64,000 nucleotides of DNA from Antribacter soli. GTDB taxonomy: Bacteria; Actinomycetota; Actinomycetes; Actinomycetales; Cellulomonadaceae. The position numbers and the translations under genes were made by a program. Below the pieces are notes generated by a model. The model searched no databases, had not been told where the DNA came from, and saw nothing but the letters and a program-made list of their open reading frames with translations. Where the stretch lies: positions 182,504-246,503 of the forward strand of contig NZ_JAKGSG010000022.1 in assembly GCF_021568775.1 (NCBI RefSeq), written 5' to 3'. Below, one piece after another: positions 21,780 through 32,073 of this stretch (position 1 is the stretch's first letter; every line of letters starts with the position of its first letter).

Positions 21780-21902
21780 GCTTCCGAGCGTATCCACTGT
21801 TGCCTGTTTGCACCGGGCGAGCGGCAATTTTCGCCCGATCGAACCGTTTTCATGTCACTCTCCGCCCCGACCACCGTCGCAACCGCCTGGCAGGATGCCG
21901 CC

Positions 21903-22409
21903 ATGAGCACTCACGACAACCTCCTCGCAGGCCCGCCCGCGACACTGTTGCCCGACGAGTTTGCCCAGGTGAGGACGCGTCTTGCCGACGGCGACGACCC
22001 GGCTGCGATCGCCGCGGACGCCCCCGCGTCGTCGCTGGCCTGGGCGGTCCTCGCCGAGCGGGCCCTCGCCGCGGGCAACAGTGCGGGCAACACTGCGGGC
22101 AACAGTCCCGAGGGCGCCGACGTGCCCGCCGGCCGGGTCACCACCGACGTCGAGGCGTACGCCTACGCCCGGACCGGCTACCACCGCGGGCTCGACGCCC
22201 TGCGCCGGGCCGGCTGGCGCGGCCGCGGCCCGGTCCCCGCCGCGCACCAGCCGAACCAGGGGTTCCTCCGTGCCGTGCTGGCCCTCGCGCTCGCGGCCGA
22301 GCGGATCGGCGAGCAGGACGAGCACGACCGCTGCCTCCAGCTCCTCCTCGACTCCGGCACGACCGCCGGCGAGGTCGCCGCCCTGGCGCGCGGCGGCGCA
22401 GACGGCTGA
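21903..22409 (+). CDS. DUF3151 family protein
   Basis: 168 residues. An actinobacterial protein family of unknown function often found next to purA. Visible: the N-terminal LLAGPPATLLP segment, an alanine-rich helical region, the conserved YAYARTGYHRGLDALRRAGW core (about 79-98), VPAAHQPNQGFLRAV and an ERIGEQDEHDRCLQ helix. An insertion GNSAGNTAGNS (about 59-69) is encoded by three imperfect 12-bp repeats and looks like local expansion. Divergent from the STAS gene (123 bp); purA follows 105 bp downstream. Confidence 0.85.
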   Translation: MSTHDNLLAGPPATLLPDEFAQVRTRLADGDDPAAIAADAPASSLAWAVLAERALAAGNSAGNTAGNSPEGADVPAGRVTTDVEAYAYARTGYHRGLDALRRAGWRGRGPVPAAHQPNQGFLRAVLALALAAERIGEQDEHDRCLQLLLDSGTTAGEVAALARGGADG

Positions 22410-22425
22410 GCCGGTAACGCCCGGG

Positions 22426-22431
22426 TAAACT
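22426..22431 (+). promoter_or_regulatory. Candidate -10 element upstream of purA
   Basis: gggTAAACTcg gives a good -10 hexamer 83 bp before the purA ATG. No convincing -35 is visible. It resembles the TAGACT -10 elements before purS and purL. Prediction from sequence only. Confidence 0.35.
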
Positions 22432-22514
22432 CGTCCGCGGCCCGGTCGGGCCACGCAGCGCCAGGGGTCCGGGGGACCTGGGCGCGACCAAGCGAACCGT
22501 AAAGGTGGGAATCC

Positions 22515-23807
22515 ATGCCAGGCGTGGTGCTCGTCGGTGCCCAGTGGGGCGATGAGGGCAAGGGGAAGGCGACCGACCTGCTCGGGTCCCGCGTCGACTA
22601 CGTGGTGAAGTTCAACGGCGGCAACAACGCCGGCCACACGGTCGTCATCGGGGACGAGAAGTACGCGCTGCACCTGCTCCCGTCGGGCATCCTCTCGCCG
22701 GGCGTGGTCCCGGTCATCGGCAACGGCGTCGTCGTCGACCTGGAGGTGCTGTTCCAGGAGCTGGACGCGATCTCGTCGCGCGGCGTCGACACGTCGCGCC
22801 TGCTCGTCAGCGGCAGCGCGCACATCATCGCGCCGTACCACCGCACGGTCGACAAGGTCACCGAACGCTTCCTCGGCAAGCGCCGCATCGGCACCACGGG
22901 ACGCGGCATCGGGCCCGCGTACGCCGACAAGATCAACCGCGTCGGCATCCGCGTCTGGGACCTCTTCGACGAGAAGATCCTGCGCGCCAAGGTCGAGGGC
23001 GCGCTCGACCAGAAGAACCACCTCCTCGTGAAGGTCTACAACCGCCGGGCGATCACGGTCGACGAGACCGTCGACGAGCTGCTGCTCTACGCCGACCGCC
23101 TGCGGCCGATGGTCACCGACACGTCGGTCGAGCTGAACAAGGCGCTCGACGCGGGCAGGACGGTCCTCTTCGAGGCCGGCCAGGCCACGATGCTCGACGT
23201 CGACCACGGCACGTACCCGTTCGTCACCTCGTCGTCGGCGACGGCGGGCGGGGCCGTCACGGGCTCGGGCATCGGACCCACGCGCGTCGACTCCGTGATC
23301 GGCGTCATCAAGGCGTACACGACGCGCGTCGGCGAGGGCCCGTTCCCCACCGAGCTGTTCGACGCGAGCGGCGAGTTCCTGCGCAAGACCGGCGGTGAGT
23401 ACGGCGTCACCACGGGCCGCCCCCGCCGCTGCGGCTGGTACGACGCCGTCATCGCCCGGTACGCCACGCGCATCAACGGCCTGACCGACATCGTCCTGAC
23501 CAAGCTCGACATCCTGACCGGCCTGGAGAAGGTGCCCGTCTGCGTGGCCTACGACGTGGACGGCGTCCGCTATGACGAGATGCCGACCGACCAGACGGCG
23601 TTCCACCACGCGGTGCCGATCTACGAGGAGTTCGACGGCTGGTGGGAGGACATCTCCCGGGCGCGCACCTTCGAGGACCTGCCCGTGAACGCGCAGCGTT
23701 ACGTGCAGGCGCTCGAGGAGATGTCGGGCACGCGGATCTCCGCGATCGGCGTCGGCCCGTCGCGCGACGCGATCATCCCGGTCCACGACCTGATCCACGG
23801 CCGGTGA
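22515..23807 (+). CDS. purA: Adenylosuccinate synthetase
   Basis: GTP-dependent condensation of IMP with aspartate to adenylosuccinate, the first step from IMP to AMP. 430 residues, full length. Phosphate-binding loop QWGDEGKGK with catalytic Asp (about residue 13), [25 protein letters not shown], the GTGIGP-like [10 protein letters not shown] stretch and the late nucleotide-binding [11 protein letters not shown] at 22515 with aaaggtggg upstream. purD follows 5 bp later, so purA-purD form an operon. Confidence 0.98.
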   Translation: MPGVVLVGAQWGDEGKGKATDLLGSRVDYVVKFNGGNNAGHTVVIGDEKYALHLLPSGILSPGVVPVIGNGVVVDLEVLFQELDAISSRGVDTSRLLVSGSAHIIAPYHRTVDKVTERFLGKRRIGTTGRGIGPAYADKINRVGIRVWDLFDEKILRAKVEGALDQKNHLLVKVYNRRAITVDETVDELLLYADRLRPMVTDTSVELNKALDAGRTVLFEAGQATMLDVDHGTYPFVTSSSATAGGAVTGSGIGPTRVDSVIGVIKAYTTRVGEGPFPTELFDASGEFLRKTGGEYGVTTGRPRRCGWYDAVIARYATRINGLTDIVLTKLDILTGLEKVPVCVAYDVDGVRYDEMPTDQTAFHHAVPIYEEFDGWWEDISRARTFEDLPVNAQRYVQALEEMSGTRISAIGVGPSRDAIIPVHDLIHGR

Positions 23808-23812
23808 ACCCC

Positions 23813-25117
<1,305 letters not shown>

Positions 25118-25137
25118 CCCGCGCCGCGGGGCAAACA

Positions 25138-25230
25138 GTCGAGGTAGTCGCTCCGTCCGGACGGAGGGACTACCTCGACCGGCTTTTGGGGCCGAGGTAG
25201 TCGGTCCGGCGGACGGACGGACCACCTCGG
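25138..25230. repeat. Pair of palindromic intergenic repeats (copies A and B)
   Basis: Copy A (25138-25179) is a 12+8-bp stem around the core ctccgtcc/ggacggag with one mismatch pair; copy B (25192-25230) has the same outer arm ccgaggtagtc and core ggtccg with two mismatches. Both lie between the convergent purD and GH6 genes. Copy A is followed by cttttgg on the purD strand, so it can act as the purD terminator. The same family recurs as a pair at 59705-59797. Confidence 0.85.
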
Positions 25231-25259
25231 CGGGTTCTTGGCGGGTTGTGCGGTGAGGG

Positions 25260-27263
25260 TCAGCTGCAGGTGACGCTCGGCGGCGTCGGGGGCGCGGTGC
25301 CGTTGGCGGTGAAGCCGTAGGTCGCCGAGCTGCCCGGGCCGATGTTGCCGTTCCAGCCGAGGTTGGTGACGGTCACGGTGCTGCCGGAGACGGTGTGGGT
25401 GCCGTTCCAGAGGCTGCCGATCGTCACGCCGGCAGGCAGGGTGAACTGCGTCGTCCAGCCGGTCTTCGCCGCGGCCGCCGTGACGACGACCTCGGCCTGG
25501 AAGCCGCCCGACCACGAGTTGACGATCCGGAACGTGGCCGTGCATGCGCCGGTGCCGGTACCCGCCGTGGTGGTGGCGGTGACCGCTGCCGAGGCGGCGG
25601 ACACGTTGCCGGCGGCGTCGCGGGCGCGGACCGAGAACTGGTACGCGGTGCTCGCGGTGAGGCCGGTGGCGGTGAACGAGGTGCCGGTTGTGGTGCCGAC
25701 GACGGTGCCGTTGCGCAGCACGTCGTACCCGGTGACTCCGACGTTGTCGGTCGAGGCGCTCCAGGAGAGCGCGACGGAGGACGAGGTGATCGTCCCGACG
25801 GTCAGCCCGGCCGGGACCGACGGCGCCTGGGTGTCGGTCGGGGTGCCGCCGTCGCCGATCGCCGGGTAGGCGTTGGCGACGAGCATCTCGAACTGGGCCT
25901 GGAACCAGTGGCCGGAGAGCGGGGCGCCCGGCAGCGCGCCGGTGAGGTTGCCGCCCAGTGCGTCGGACGCGTAGGTGGGGTCGCACATGCGGTCGAGGCG
26001 CTTGCCCTCGTCGTTCGGGATCTCGGTGGACGCCCCGTCCGACTCGCCCGGGGGCTTCACCCACACGAACGCGTCGAGGTGCGAGCTGGCGTAGCCGGCG
26101 GGAGCCACCGTGGGCCGCTCGCCGATGCCGGCGCCCGAGGGGTTGCACCACGCGCCACGGTGCACGCGGCGGTCGATGCGCGACTGGTGCACGTAGGTGT
26201 TCAGGTCGGTCGACGTGCTGACCGCCGTCGGACGCGCCGCGCCGCCCCAGCCGTTGCGACCCGTGTCGACGAGCATGCCGATGGACGTCGGCGCGCCCTG
26301 GGCCACCATGAGCTGGTAGAGGTGGGCGGACCAGTCGACCTCGTCGAAGTCGCGGTTCCACTCGTAGTAGGTCGACTGGCGCACCTGCTGGCCGCTGACC
26401 TGCAGCTCCGGGTTGGGGAGGAACGGCTCGACGAGCGGGGTCGTGTTCGCGGTGTTCGTCACGAAGCCGCCGACGGCGTTCCACCCGTAGGTCGAGCCCT
26501 CGATGACGTTCGCGAACTCCGTTGCCGCGCCGGCCGAGTTGTTGTCCCAGCCCAGCCAGCCCGAGTGACCCGCGTCGATGTAGCTGTAGACGGTGCCGAC
26601 CTCGTAGAGCTGGTCGAGCGCGTACCGCACGCCCTCGCGGTAGTACGGCGCGGACTGGGCGCAGTCGGCGTCGGACATGTTCGTCACGAGGTTGGGCAGC
26701 GAGTCGGGCTCGATCGTGGCGACGAACCGGATGCCCTCGTAGGCGGGCTGGTCGAGGAGCGCCGCGATCGGGTCGATGTACTCGGTCTTGTAGCGCTGCA
26801 GGCCCTCGGCCGACGCCGGGAGCTCGCCGTTCGAGGCCAGGGCGTGGCAGTCACGGCCGGGCAGGTCGTAGATGACGATATTGAAGACGATCGGGGTGGA
26901 ACCCTGCTTCTGCGCGAGGGCCTGGTCCAGGTGCCACTGGAGGCCGTGCTGCCGGTCCGTGCCGGCGATGGCGGCGATGCGGTCCATCCACACAGATGTG
27001 GGCTCTGACGTGAGGGCGAGCATGTCTGCCGCGAGGCCGGGGTTGCTGCCCTGGACCTGCGCGGCGGCGCCCTCCACCGAGTCGACCCAGTCCGGGTTGA
27101 CGTACTGGGTGGCCCCGACGAACGGGTTGTCGACGAGGGCGGCGGCCGGCGTCGCTGTCGCAACGGTGACGAGCGCCGGGGCCGCGACGAGCGCCCCGAG
27201 GGCGGCGGTGGTTGCGGCGCGGCGCAACCTACCGGAGCCGGGCGGGCGGGTGACAGGTGACAC
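25260..27263 (-). CDS. Secreted GH6 cellulase with FN3 and CBM2 domains
   Basis: Exported glycoside hydrolase family 6 enzyme (cellobiohydrolase or endoglucanase) cleaving beta-1,4-glucan with inversion. 667 residues. A Tat/Sec-like signal peptide with RLRR and a hydrophobic stretch ends about residue 43 (ATPAAALVD); GH6 catalytic domain about 45-455 with IYDLPGRDCHALASNGE, catalytic acid Asp187 in TIEPDSLPN, and WVKPPGESDG; one fibronectin type III domain (about 470-555, TASTAYQFSVRARDAAGN); CBM2 cellulose-binding module (about 565-667) bounded by Cys and with exposed Trp in WSGG, GSLWNG and GWNGNI. GTG at 27263 with ggaggt 4 nt upstream. The long loops resemble Cellulomonas fimi Cel6B-type exoglucanases; exo versus endo is not proven. 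A LacI gene lies upstream. Confidence 0.95.
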   Translation of the reverse strand: MSPVTRPPGSGRLRRAATTAALGALVAAPALVTVATATPAAALVDNPFVGATQYVNPDWVDSVEGAAAQVQGSNPGLAADMLALTSEPTSVWMDRIAAIAGTDRQHGLQWHLDQALAQKQGSTPIVFNIVIYDLPGRDCHALASNGELPASAEGLQRYKTEYIDPIAALLDQPAYEGIRFVATIEPDSLPNLVTNMSDADCAQSAPYYREGVRYALDQLYEVGTVYSYIDAGHSGWLGWDNNSAGAATEFANVIEGSTYGWNAVGGFVTNTANTTPLVEPFLPNPELQVSGQQVRQSTYYEWNRDFDEVDWSAHLYQLMVAQGAPTSIGMLVDTGRNGWGGAARPTAVSTSTDLNTYVHQSRIDRRVHRGAWCNPSGAGIGERPTVAPAGYASSHLDAFVWVKPPGESDGASTEIPNDEGKRLDRMCDPTYASDALGGNLTGALPGAPLSGHWFQAQFEMLVANAYPAIGDGGTPTDTQAPSVPAGLTVGTITSSSVALSWSASTDNVGVTGYDVLRNGTVVGTTTGTSFTATGLTASTAYQFSVRARDAAGNVSAASAAVTATTTAGTGTGACTATFRIVNSWSGGFQAEVVVTAAAAKTGWTTQFTLPAGVTIGSLWNGTHTVSGSTVTVTNLGWNGNIGPGSSATYGFTANGTAPPTPPSVTCS

Positions 27264-27395
27264 GGTGACCTCCAGGGGACGTGCTGGGCGCCGCCCCTCG
27301 CCGACCTCTGCCGGCGCGGGCGGGCGCACCGCCTCAGGCCTTTCTGCGGCGGCATGACGCACCGTTGCATGTCCATTGACCTGCACAACACCTGG

Positions 27396-27408
27396 CTAAT
27401 CGTTTAAG
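27396..27408. promoter_or_regulatory. LacI-type operator candidate upstream of the GH6 gene
   Basis: ctaatCGtttaag is a CG-centred imperfect palindrome, AT-rich in a GC-rich region, resembling LacI/GalR operators of the taaaCGttta kind. It lies 133 bp upstream of the cellulase start, between that gene and the LacI gene. It differs from the tgggagcgctccca operator known for CebR-type cellulose regulators. Prediction only. Confidence 0.4.
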
Positions 27409-27437
27409 TGCGAGTCAGTAACGGCGCGCCGCGTTTG

Positions 27438-28523
27438 TCAGGCCGAGGGTGGTGCGGTCGACCCGCGCACCACGAGGTTGCCCACGGACACGGTGCCCGA
27501 CGCCGGCGGCACGGCTCCCGGCGCCAGGTCGCCGGCCAGGGCGCCGAGCAGGGCGTGCCCCACCGCCCGGCCGAGCTCGCGCACGGGGTACGGGACGGCC
27601 GTGAGCGATGGTGTCGCCAGCTGGCACGCCGCCGAGTCGGTCCCGGCGAGCACCGAGAGGTCCCACGGGACGGCGAGCCCGAGTCGGCGTGCGACGTCGA
27701 GCACGACGCCGGCCGCGACGTCGTCGTCGGTCACGACGGCCGTGGGCCGGTCCGGACCGACGAGCAGGGGCCGCACGGCGGCCGCGGCCCGCTCGGCGGT
27801 GTCGCCCGAGACCGCCTGGAACCGCACGTCGCGCTCGGCGAGCGCGGCACCGAGGGCCCGCGCGCGCCGACGTGGTGCGAGGAGCGCGTCGCCGCCGGTC
27901 AGCATCGCGACGCGAGCGTGCCCCAGGTCCGCCAGAAACGTTCCGACCCGCGCAAACGCTGCCGCGTCGTCGAGCACCACGTGCCGCCAGGTCGTGGGCG
28001 ACGGCCCGATCACGTCGCCCACGACGACCGTGGGAGCAGGGACGCGTCGCAGGGTGGTGAGCCGGGCGTCGTCTGCTCGGGTGTGGGGCACGACGTATCC
28101 GGCGTAGCGCCGCTCGGTCCACCAGGAGTCCATGAGCCGGGCTGCCTCGTCCACGGACCCGGCGACATGGACGGCGAGCGTCGGCCCGTCGGCGCCGAGC
28201 GCCTCCTGGGCCCCGGCCACCAGGTCGAGCGTGGAGGCGACGCGCGAGCCCGTGCCGCCGTCGTGCACGATGACGATGCCGACGGCGCCCGGGCCGCTGC
28301 GCAGCGAACGCGCCGCGGTCGCGGGCCGCCAGCCCAGCTCGTCGGCCATCCGCAGCACGCGCGCCCGCGTGGCCGGGGACACGCCGGGCCGCCCGTTGAG
28401 CGCGTAGGACACCACGGCGGTCGAGACGCCGGCCGCTCGGGCGACGTCGACGATCGTCGGGCGCTTGGCTGCGCGCGTACCATCGGGATGTTCTGGATCA
28501 TTCGGTCGCAACGGTGGGACCAT
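27438..28523 (-). CDS. LacI-family transcriptional regulator
   Basis: 361 residues. The N-terminal helix-turn-helix (about 22-45, TIVDVARAAGVSTAVVSYAL) and hinge with AARSLRSG are followed by a periplasmic-binding-protein-like effector domain (about 75-350). Same strand as the GH6 gene and ending 174 bp upstream of it; the genes may also be co-transcribed. Likely role: repressor of the cellulase, relieved by a cello-oligosaccharide; this is by position. ATG at 28523; divergent from the sensor-like gene at 28588 across 64 bp. Confidence 0.9.
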   Translation of the reverse strand: MVPPLRPNDPEHPDGTRAAKRPTIVDVARAAGVSTAVVSYALNGRPGVSPATRARVLRMADELGWRPATAARSLRSGPGAVGIVIVHDGGTGSRVASTLDLVAGAQEALGADGPTLAVHVAGSVDEAARLMDSWWTERRYAGYVVPHTRADDARLTTLRRVPAPTVVVGDVIGPSPTTWRHVVLDDAAAFARVGTFLADLGHARVAMLTGGDALLAPRRRARALGAALAERDVRFQAVSGDTAERAAAAVRPLLVGPDRPTAVVTDDDVAAGVVLDVARRLGLAVPWDLSVLAGTDSAACQLATPSLTAVPYPVRELGRAVGHALLGALAGDLAPGAVPPASGTVSVGNLVVRGSTAPPSA

Positions 28524-28587
28524 GATCCCGTAGCATGCACCCTCGGAAGATTCTTTGCACGACGTCGACGGAGACGGGTGTCTTAGT

Positions 28588-30921
28588 ATGGTTCCAGGAA
28601 AGCGTGGGTATGTCGTAGGAGTTCTCTCCCCGGTGATCGGCGGGTACTACTTCGGGCGGGTCCTTGCGGGCATCGCCCGCGCCGTGCGCGCCGACGGCCA
28701 CCGCGTGGTCGCGGTGCAGACCTATCCGGCCGATCTCGAGCGCGAGCAGTTCCCCCAGCGCCCGCCCGAGGGCGTGTCCGTGGGCCTCGACATGGTCGAC
28801 GGCCTCATCGTCATCACGTCGGCCGTGGACCGCACCACTCTTGCGCGCCTCCAGGCCCGCTGCGTGCCGACCGTCCTCGTCAGCGAGCGCGTCCCCGGGA
28901 TCGAGGCCCCGGTCGTCACCCCGGACAACGCGGGCGGCACCCGGGCCGCCGTCGAGCACCTCATCGGCCACGGGCACCGTGAGATCGGCTTCCTCGGCAG
29001 CCTGCGTCAGACCGACATCCTCGAGCGGTACGAGGCCTACCGCGAGACCCTCCTCGCACACGGCATCCAGCCGCGGCCGGAGTGGTTCTACGTCGCCGCC
29101 GACAACCAGGAGGCCAGCGGCGCCGCCGCGGGACGGGCCGCGCTCGCGGCCGGGCTGCCGACCACGGCGACGGTCGCCGCCACCGACCGCAACGCCGTCG
29201 GGTTCATGCGCGTGCTGCAGGCCGAGGGGCTGGTCCTGCCCGTCGACCAGGCTCTCGTCGGCTTCGACCACTCCGACGGTGGCGCGCGTCTGCGCCCGCG
29301 CCTCGCCTCGGTCGACCCGCACCACGACCGCGTGGGCGAGCTCTCCGCCACCCTCCTGCTGGCGCTCGTCCGCGGGGAGCAGGTGCACGGGCAGCACCTG
29401 TCGCAGACCACGCTCGTCACCCGGGACTCGTGCGGCTGCGTCGACGCCCGCGCCGGCGCCCGCCCAGTCGGCGTCCTGCGGGGCGGCAAGGGGCCCCGGA
29501 AGCCCGCGTCCGCGTCCGAGCCCGCCTCCGGGCCGGCCGCGACGGACGCCTGGCAGCGCCTCGCCGACGTCGCGGCCGCCGTGTTCGACGGGGGCGACGC
29601 CCGGTCCCCCGCAGGCACGCCGGCCCTCGAGCAGTGGCTGCGTGGCATCCGGCGCGTCCTGCGCACCGCCGCGGCCGTCGCCCTGCGGCCCAGCCCCGAG
29701 ATCCTCGCAGGGCTCGCCGACACCACCCGCGCCCTGCGCCCGCACCCCGAGGCGCTCGAACAGCTCGTTCCCGCGCTGCGGGGCGTCGAGGACGAGGCGG
29801 CGGACCAGGTCCGGCGGCGCCGCAGCGAGCCCCCGCCCACGACCGGGCCGATCCCCGTCGTCACCAGCGCAACACGGCCCCCGGGGCGGGCCGAGCGGGC
29901 CCGCGCCGTCCTCGGGGCCGGCACCGACGTCCTCGTCGCCGTCAGCGCCGGGTGCACCCAGACGATGCTGGTCAGGTCGGGGCAGCTCGAGCGCACCATC
30001 GCCGACCAGTACGAGCTCGACCTCGAGCTGCTGCACGCCGACGCCCAGGCCATCCGGTCGCTGCGCTGGCTCCCGCGCGGGCACCGCGGCGCGGCCGCCC
30101 TCGCCCTGTGGGCCGACGCCGGTCCCGAGTACGTCGCGGGAGGCGACCCGTCCGGCGTCGGCAGCCGCGAGCCCGAGGGGCGCGAGCTCGAGATCGTCGG
30201 GACGAGCGCCGCGTCGCCGCAGGCCAGGGCGCTCGTCGGCGCGCGCGTGCCCGTCGCGTCCTTCCCGCCGCCGGCGCTGGCCGCCGAAGGGCCGGGGGTC
30301 ACGTTCGTCATCCCCGTGACGTTCGGCAACAGCGACCACGGGCTGCTCATGATCGGCGGCAGCGTCGACACCCACGCCACCAGCGCGCGCGACAAGTTCG
30401 ACCACTGGGCGGCCATGCTCGCCGTCGCCCTCGACCGGGAGGCGCGGCTCGCGTCGCTGCGCCTGCAGCGCGAGGCCCTCGCCGAGGCGGCCGAGCGGCA
30501 GCGTGCGCTCGCGCTCGACCTGCGGGCAGGCGCCGAGCGCCACGCCCTCGTCGAGGACGTCGCGCTCGAGGGCACGTGGGACTGGAACATCGCCACCGGC
30601 GAGGTCTACTACTCGCGCACGTGGAAGGCCCTGCTCGGGCTGTCCGACGACGACGTCGGCACCGGAATCGAGGAGTGGACCGGGCGCGTCCACCCGGCCG
30701 ACGTGCGGGGTGTGCAGGTCGCGATCGCGTCGCAGCTCGCGGGGGCCGCCACGACGCTCGACCTCGAGCACCGCATGGTCAACGGCGACGGGCGCGACAT
30801 CTGGGTTCGCTGCCGCGCGACCACCGTCACCGACGACGCGGGGGTGCGGGCGCGCATGGTGGGGGTGCTGATGGACATGTCCTACGCCCGGGACCGCAGG
30901 GGAATGCTGACGGCCTCGTGA
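28588..30921 (+). CDS. LacI-type sensor domain protein with C-terminal PAS, no recognisable output domain
   Basis: 777 residues. Residues about 8-290 form a LacI/GalR-type ligand-binding domain without a helix-turn-helix (VVGVLSPVIGGYYFGRVLAGI, VTPDNAGGTRAAVEHLI, HGHREIGFLG, ALVGFDHSD), ending in the motif RDSCGC seen in LacI-like sensors fused to signalling modules. The middle (about 300-640) is Arg/Ala-rich with a weak GAF-like part and a coiled coil (about 600-650). A PAS domain with PAC strand lies at about 655-765 (GTWDWNIATGEVYYS). Related proteins usually continue into GGDEF or kinase domains; here the frame stops directly after PAS. ATG at 28588. Divergent from the LacI gene; purC begins 79 bp downstream. 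Confidence 0.8.
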   Translation: MVPGKRGYVVGVLSPVIGGYYFGRVLAGIARAVRADGHRVVAVQTYPADLEREQFPQRPPEGVSVGLDMVDGLIVITSAVDRTTLARLQARCVPTVLVSERVPGIEAPVVTPDNAGGTRAAVEHLIGHGHREIGFLGSLRQTDILERYEAYRETLLAHGIQPRPEWFYVAADNQEASGAAAGRAALAAGLPTTATVAATDRNAVGFMRVLQAEGLVLPVDQALVGFDHSDGGARLRPRLASVDPHHDRVGELSATLLLALVRGEQVHGQHLSQTTLVTRDSCGCVDARAGARPVGVLRGGKGPRKPASASEPASGPAATDAWQRLADVAAAVFDGGDARSPAGTPALEQWLRGIRRVLRTAAAVALRPSPEILAGLADTTRALRPHPEALEQLVPALRGVEDEAADQVRRRRSEPPPTTGPIPVVTSATRPPGRAERARAVLGAGTDVLVAVSAGCTQTMLVRSGQLERTIADQYELDLELLHADAQAIRSLRWLPRGHRGAAALALWADAGPEYVAGGDPSGVGSREPEGRELEIVGTSAASPQARALVGARVPVASFPPPALAAEGPGVTFVIPVTFGNSDHGLLMIGGSVDTHATSARDKFDHWAAMLAVALDREARLASLRLQREALAEAAERQRALALDLRAGAERHALVEDVALEGTWDWNIATGEVYYSRTWKALLGLSDDDVGTGIEEWTGRVHPADVRGVQVAIASQLAGAATTLDLEHRMVNGDGRDIWVRCRATTVTDDAGVRARMVGVLMDMSYARDRRGMLTAS

Positions 30922-31000
30922 TCGCTGTCGGGCCGGCCGGGCCGGCGGGAGGCGCGGGCACCGACCACGGGCTCCTGGGGGTCGGTGCGAGACTGGGCGC

Positions 31001-31987
31001 GTGACACTCTCCTCGGGGCCGGCTGCCGGCCACTCCTCCGGGCCGGCCGCCGGCCTCGACGTCGCCACGCTCGACCTGCCCGGCTGGAGGCACGTCTACT
31101 CGGGCAAGGTGCGCGACCTGTACGAGCCTTCCCTTCCGGCGCTCGGCGGGGCGCACCCGCTGGGCGACGTCGTGCTCGTCGTCGCGTCCGACAGGGTCAG
31201 CGCCTACGACCACGTGCTCTCGCCCGAGATCCCCGACAAGGGCACCGCGCTGACGCAGCTCTCCCTGTGGTGGTTCGAGCAGCTGGCCGACGTGGTGCCG
31301 AACCACGTGGTCTCCGTCGAGGTCTCGGCGGAGCCGGGCGACGGCCTCGTGCCCGACGTCGTGGCGGGCCGGGCGATGATCGTCCGACGCCTCGACATGT
31401 ATCCCGTCGAGTGCGTGGCCCGGGGGTACCTGACCGGTTCCGGGCTCGCCGAGTACCGCGCGTCCGGCGAGGTCACGGGCATCCCGCTGCCCCCCGGGCT
31501 CGTGGACGGCTCGCGGCTGCCGGAGCCGATCTTCACGCCGGCCACCAAGGCGGAGGTCGGGGAGCACGACGAGAACGTGCCGTTCTCCGCGGTCGCCGAG
31601 CGGCTGGGCGAGGACGTCGCGGCCCGCCTGCGCGACCTGACGCTCGCCGTGTACTCGCGGGCCGAGGAGATCGCCCGAGGGCGGGGGATCATCCTCGCGG
31701 ACACGAAGCTGGAGTTCGGCGTCGACCCGGCGACCGGCGAGGTCGTGCTCGGCGACGAGGTGCTCACGCCGGACTCGTCGCGGTTCTGGCCGGCCGACCA
31801 GTGGCAGCCCGGGCGCTCGCAGCCCAGTTTTGACAAGCAGTTCGTCCGGGACTGGCTCACGTCCCCGGAGTCGGGGTGGGACCGGGCCGGGGACGCGGCG
31901 CCGCCGTCGCTCCCGGCCGACGTGGTGGAGCGGACGCGGGACCGGTACCTCGAGGCGTACGAGCGGTTGACCGGCACGTCACTGTGA
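31001..31987 (+). CDS. purC: SAICAR synthetase
   Basis: Phosphoribosylaminoimidazole-succinocarboxamide synthase: joins aspartate to CAIR with ATP. 328 residues. Motifs SGKVRDLY, ASDRVSAYDH, VECVARGYLTGSG, LADTKLEFG and the terminal substrate loop SFDKQFVRDWL. The N-terminus carries a short duplication SSGPAAGHSSGPAAG, encoded by a 21-bp repeat, before the conserved region; the real start could be slightly downstream. GTG at 31001. A hairpin terminator follows. Confidence 0.96.
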   Translation: MTLSSGPAAGHSSGPAAGLDVATLDLPGWRHVYSGKVRDLYEPSLPALGGAHPLGDVVLVVASDRVSAYDHVLSPEIPDKGTALTQLSLWWFEQLADVVPNHVVSVEVSAEPGDGLVPDVVAGRAMIVRRLDMYPVECVARGYLTGSGLAEYRASGEVTGIPLPPGLVDGSRLPEPIFTPATKAEVGEHDENVPFSAVAERLGEDVAARLRDLTLAVYSRAEEIARGRGIILADTKLEFGVDPATGEVVLGDEVLTPDSSRFWPADQWQPGRSQPSFDKQFVRDWLTSPESGWDRAGDAAPPSLPADVVERTRDRYLEAYERLTGTSL

Positions 31988-32018
31988 GCTGAGCCCCCGC
32001 CGGCTCGTCCCGCGTCGA

Positions 32019-32053
32019 GTCGGAGGGTGCCGGCGGCGCGGACACCCTCCGAC
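32019..32053. terminator. Hairpin terminator between purC and the DUF4190 gene
   Basis: gtcggagggtg / caccctccgac form an 11-bp perfect stem with a 13-nt GC-rich loop, between the convergent stop codons. No U-tract. Confidence 0.75.
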
Positions 32054-32073
32054 CTGGCCCGCGGGCGGGCGTG

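Noticed and set aside
18559..21813. 1084-residue minus-strand open frame
   Set aside because: It is the antisense shadow of the SpoIIE-type gene, Arg/His-rich with no domain, a normal consequence of high third-position GC.
28498..31068. 856-residue minus-strand open frame opposite the sensor protein
   Set aside because: Low-complexity Gly/Arg/Asp translation opposite a well-supported gene.
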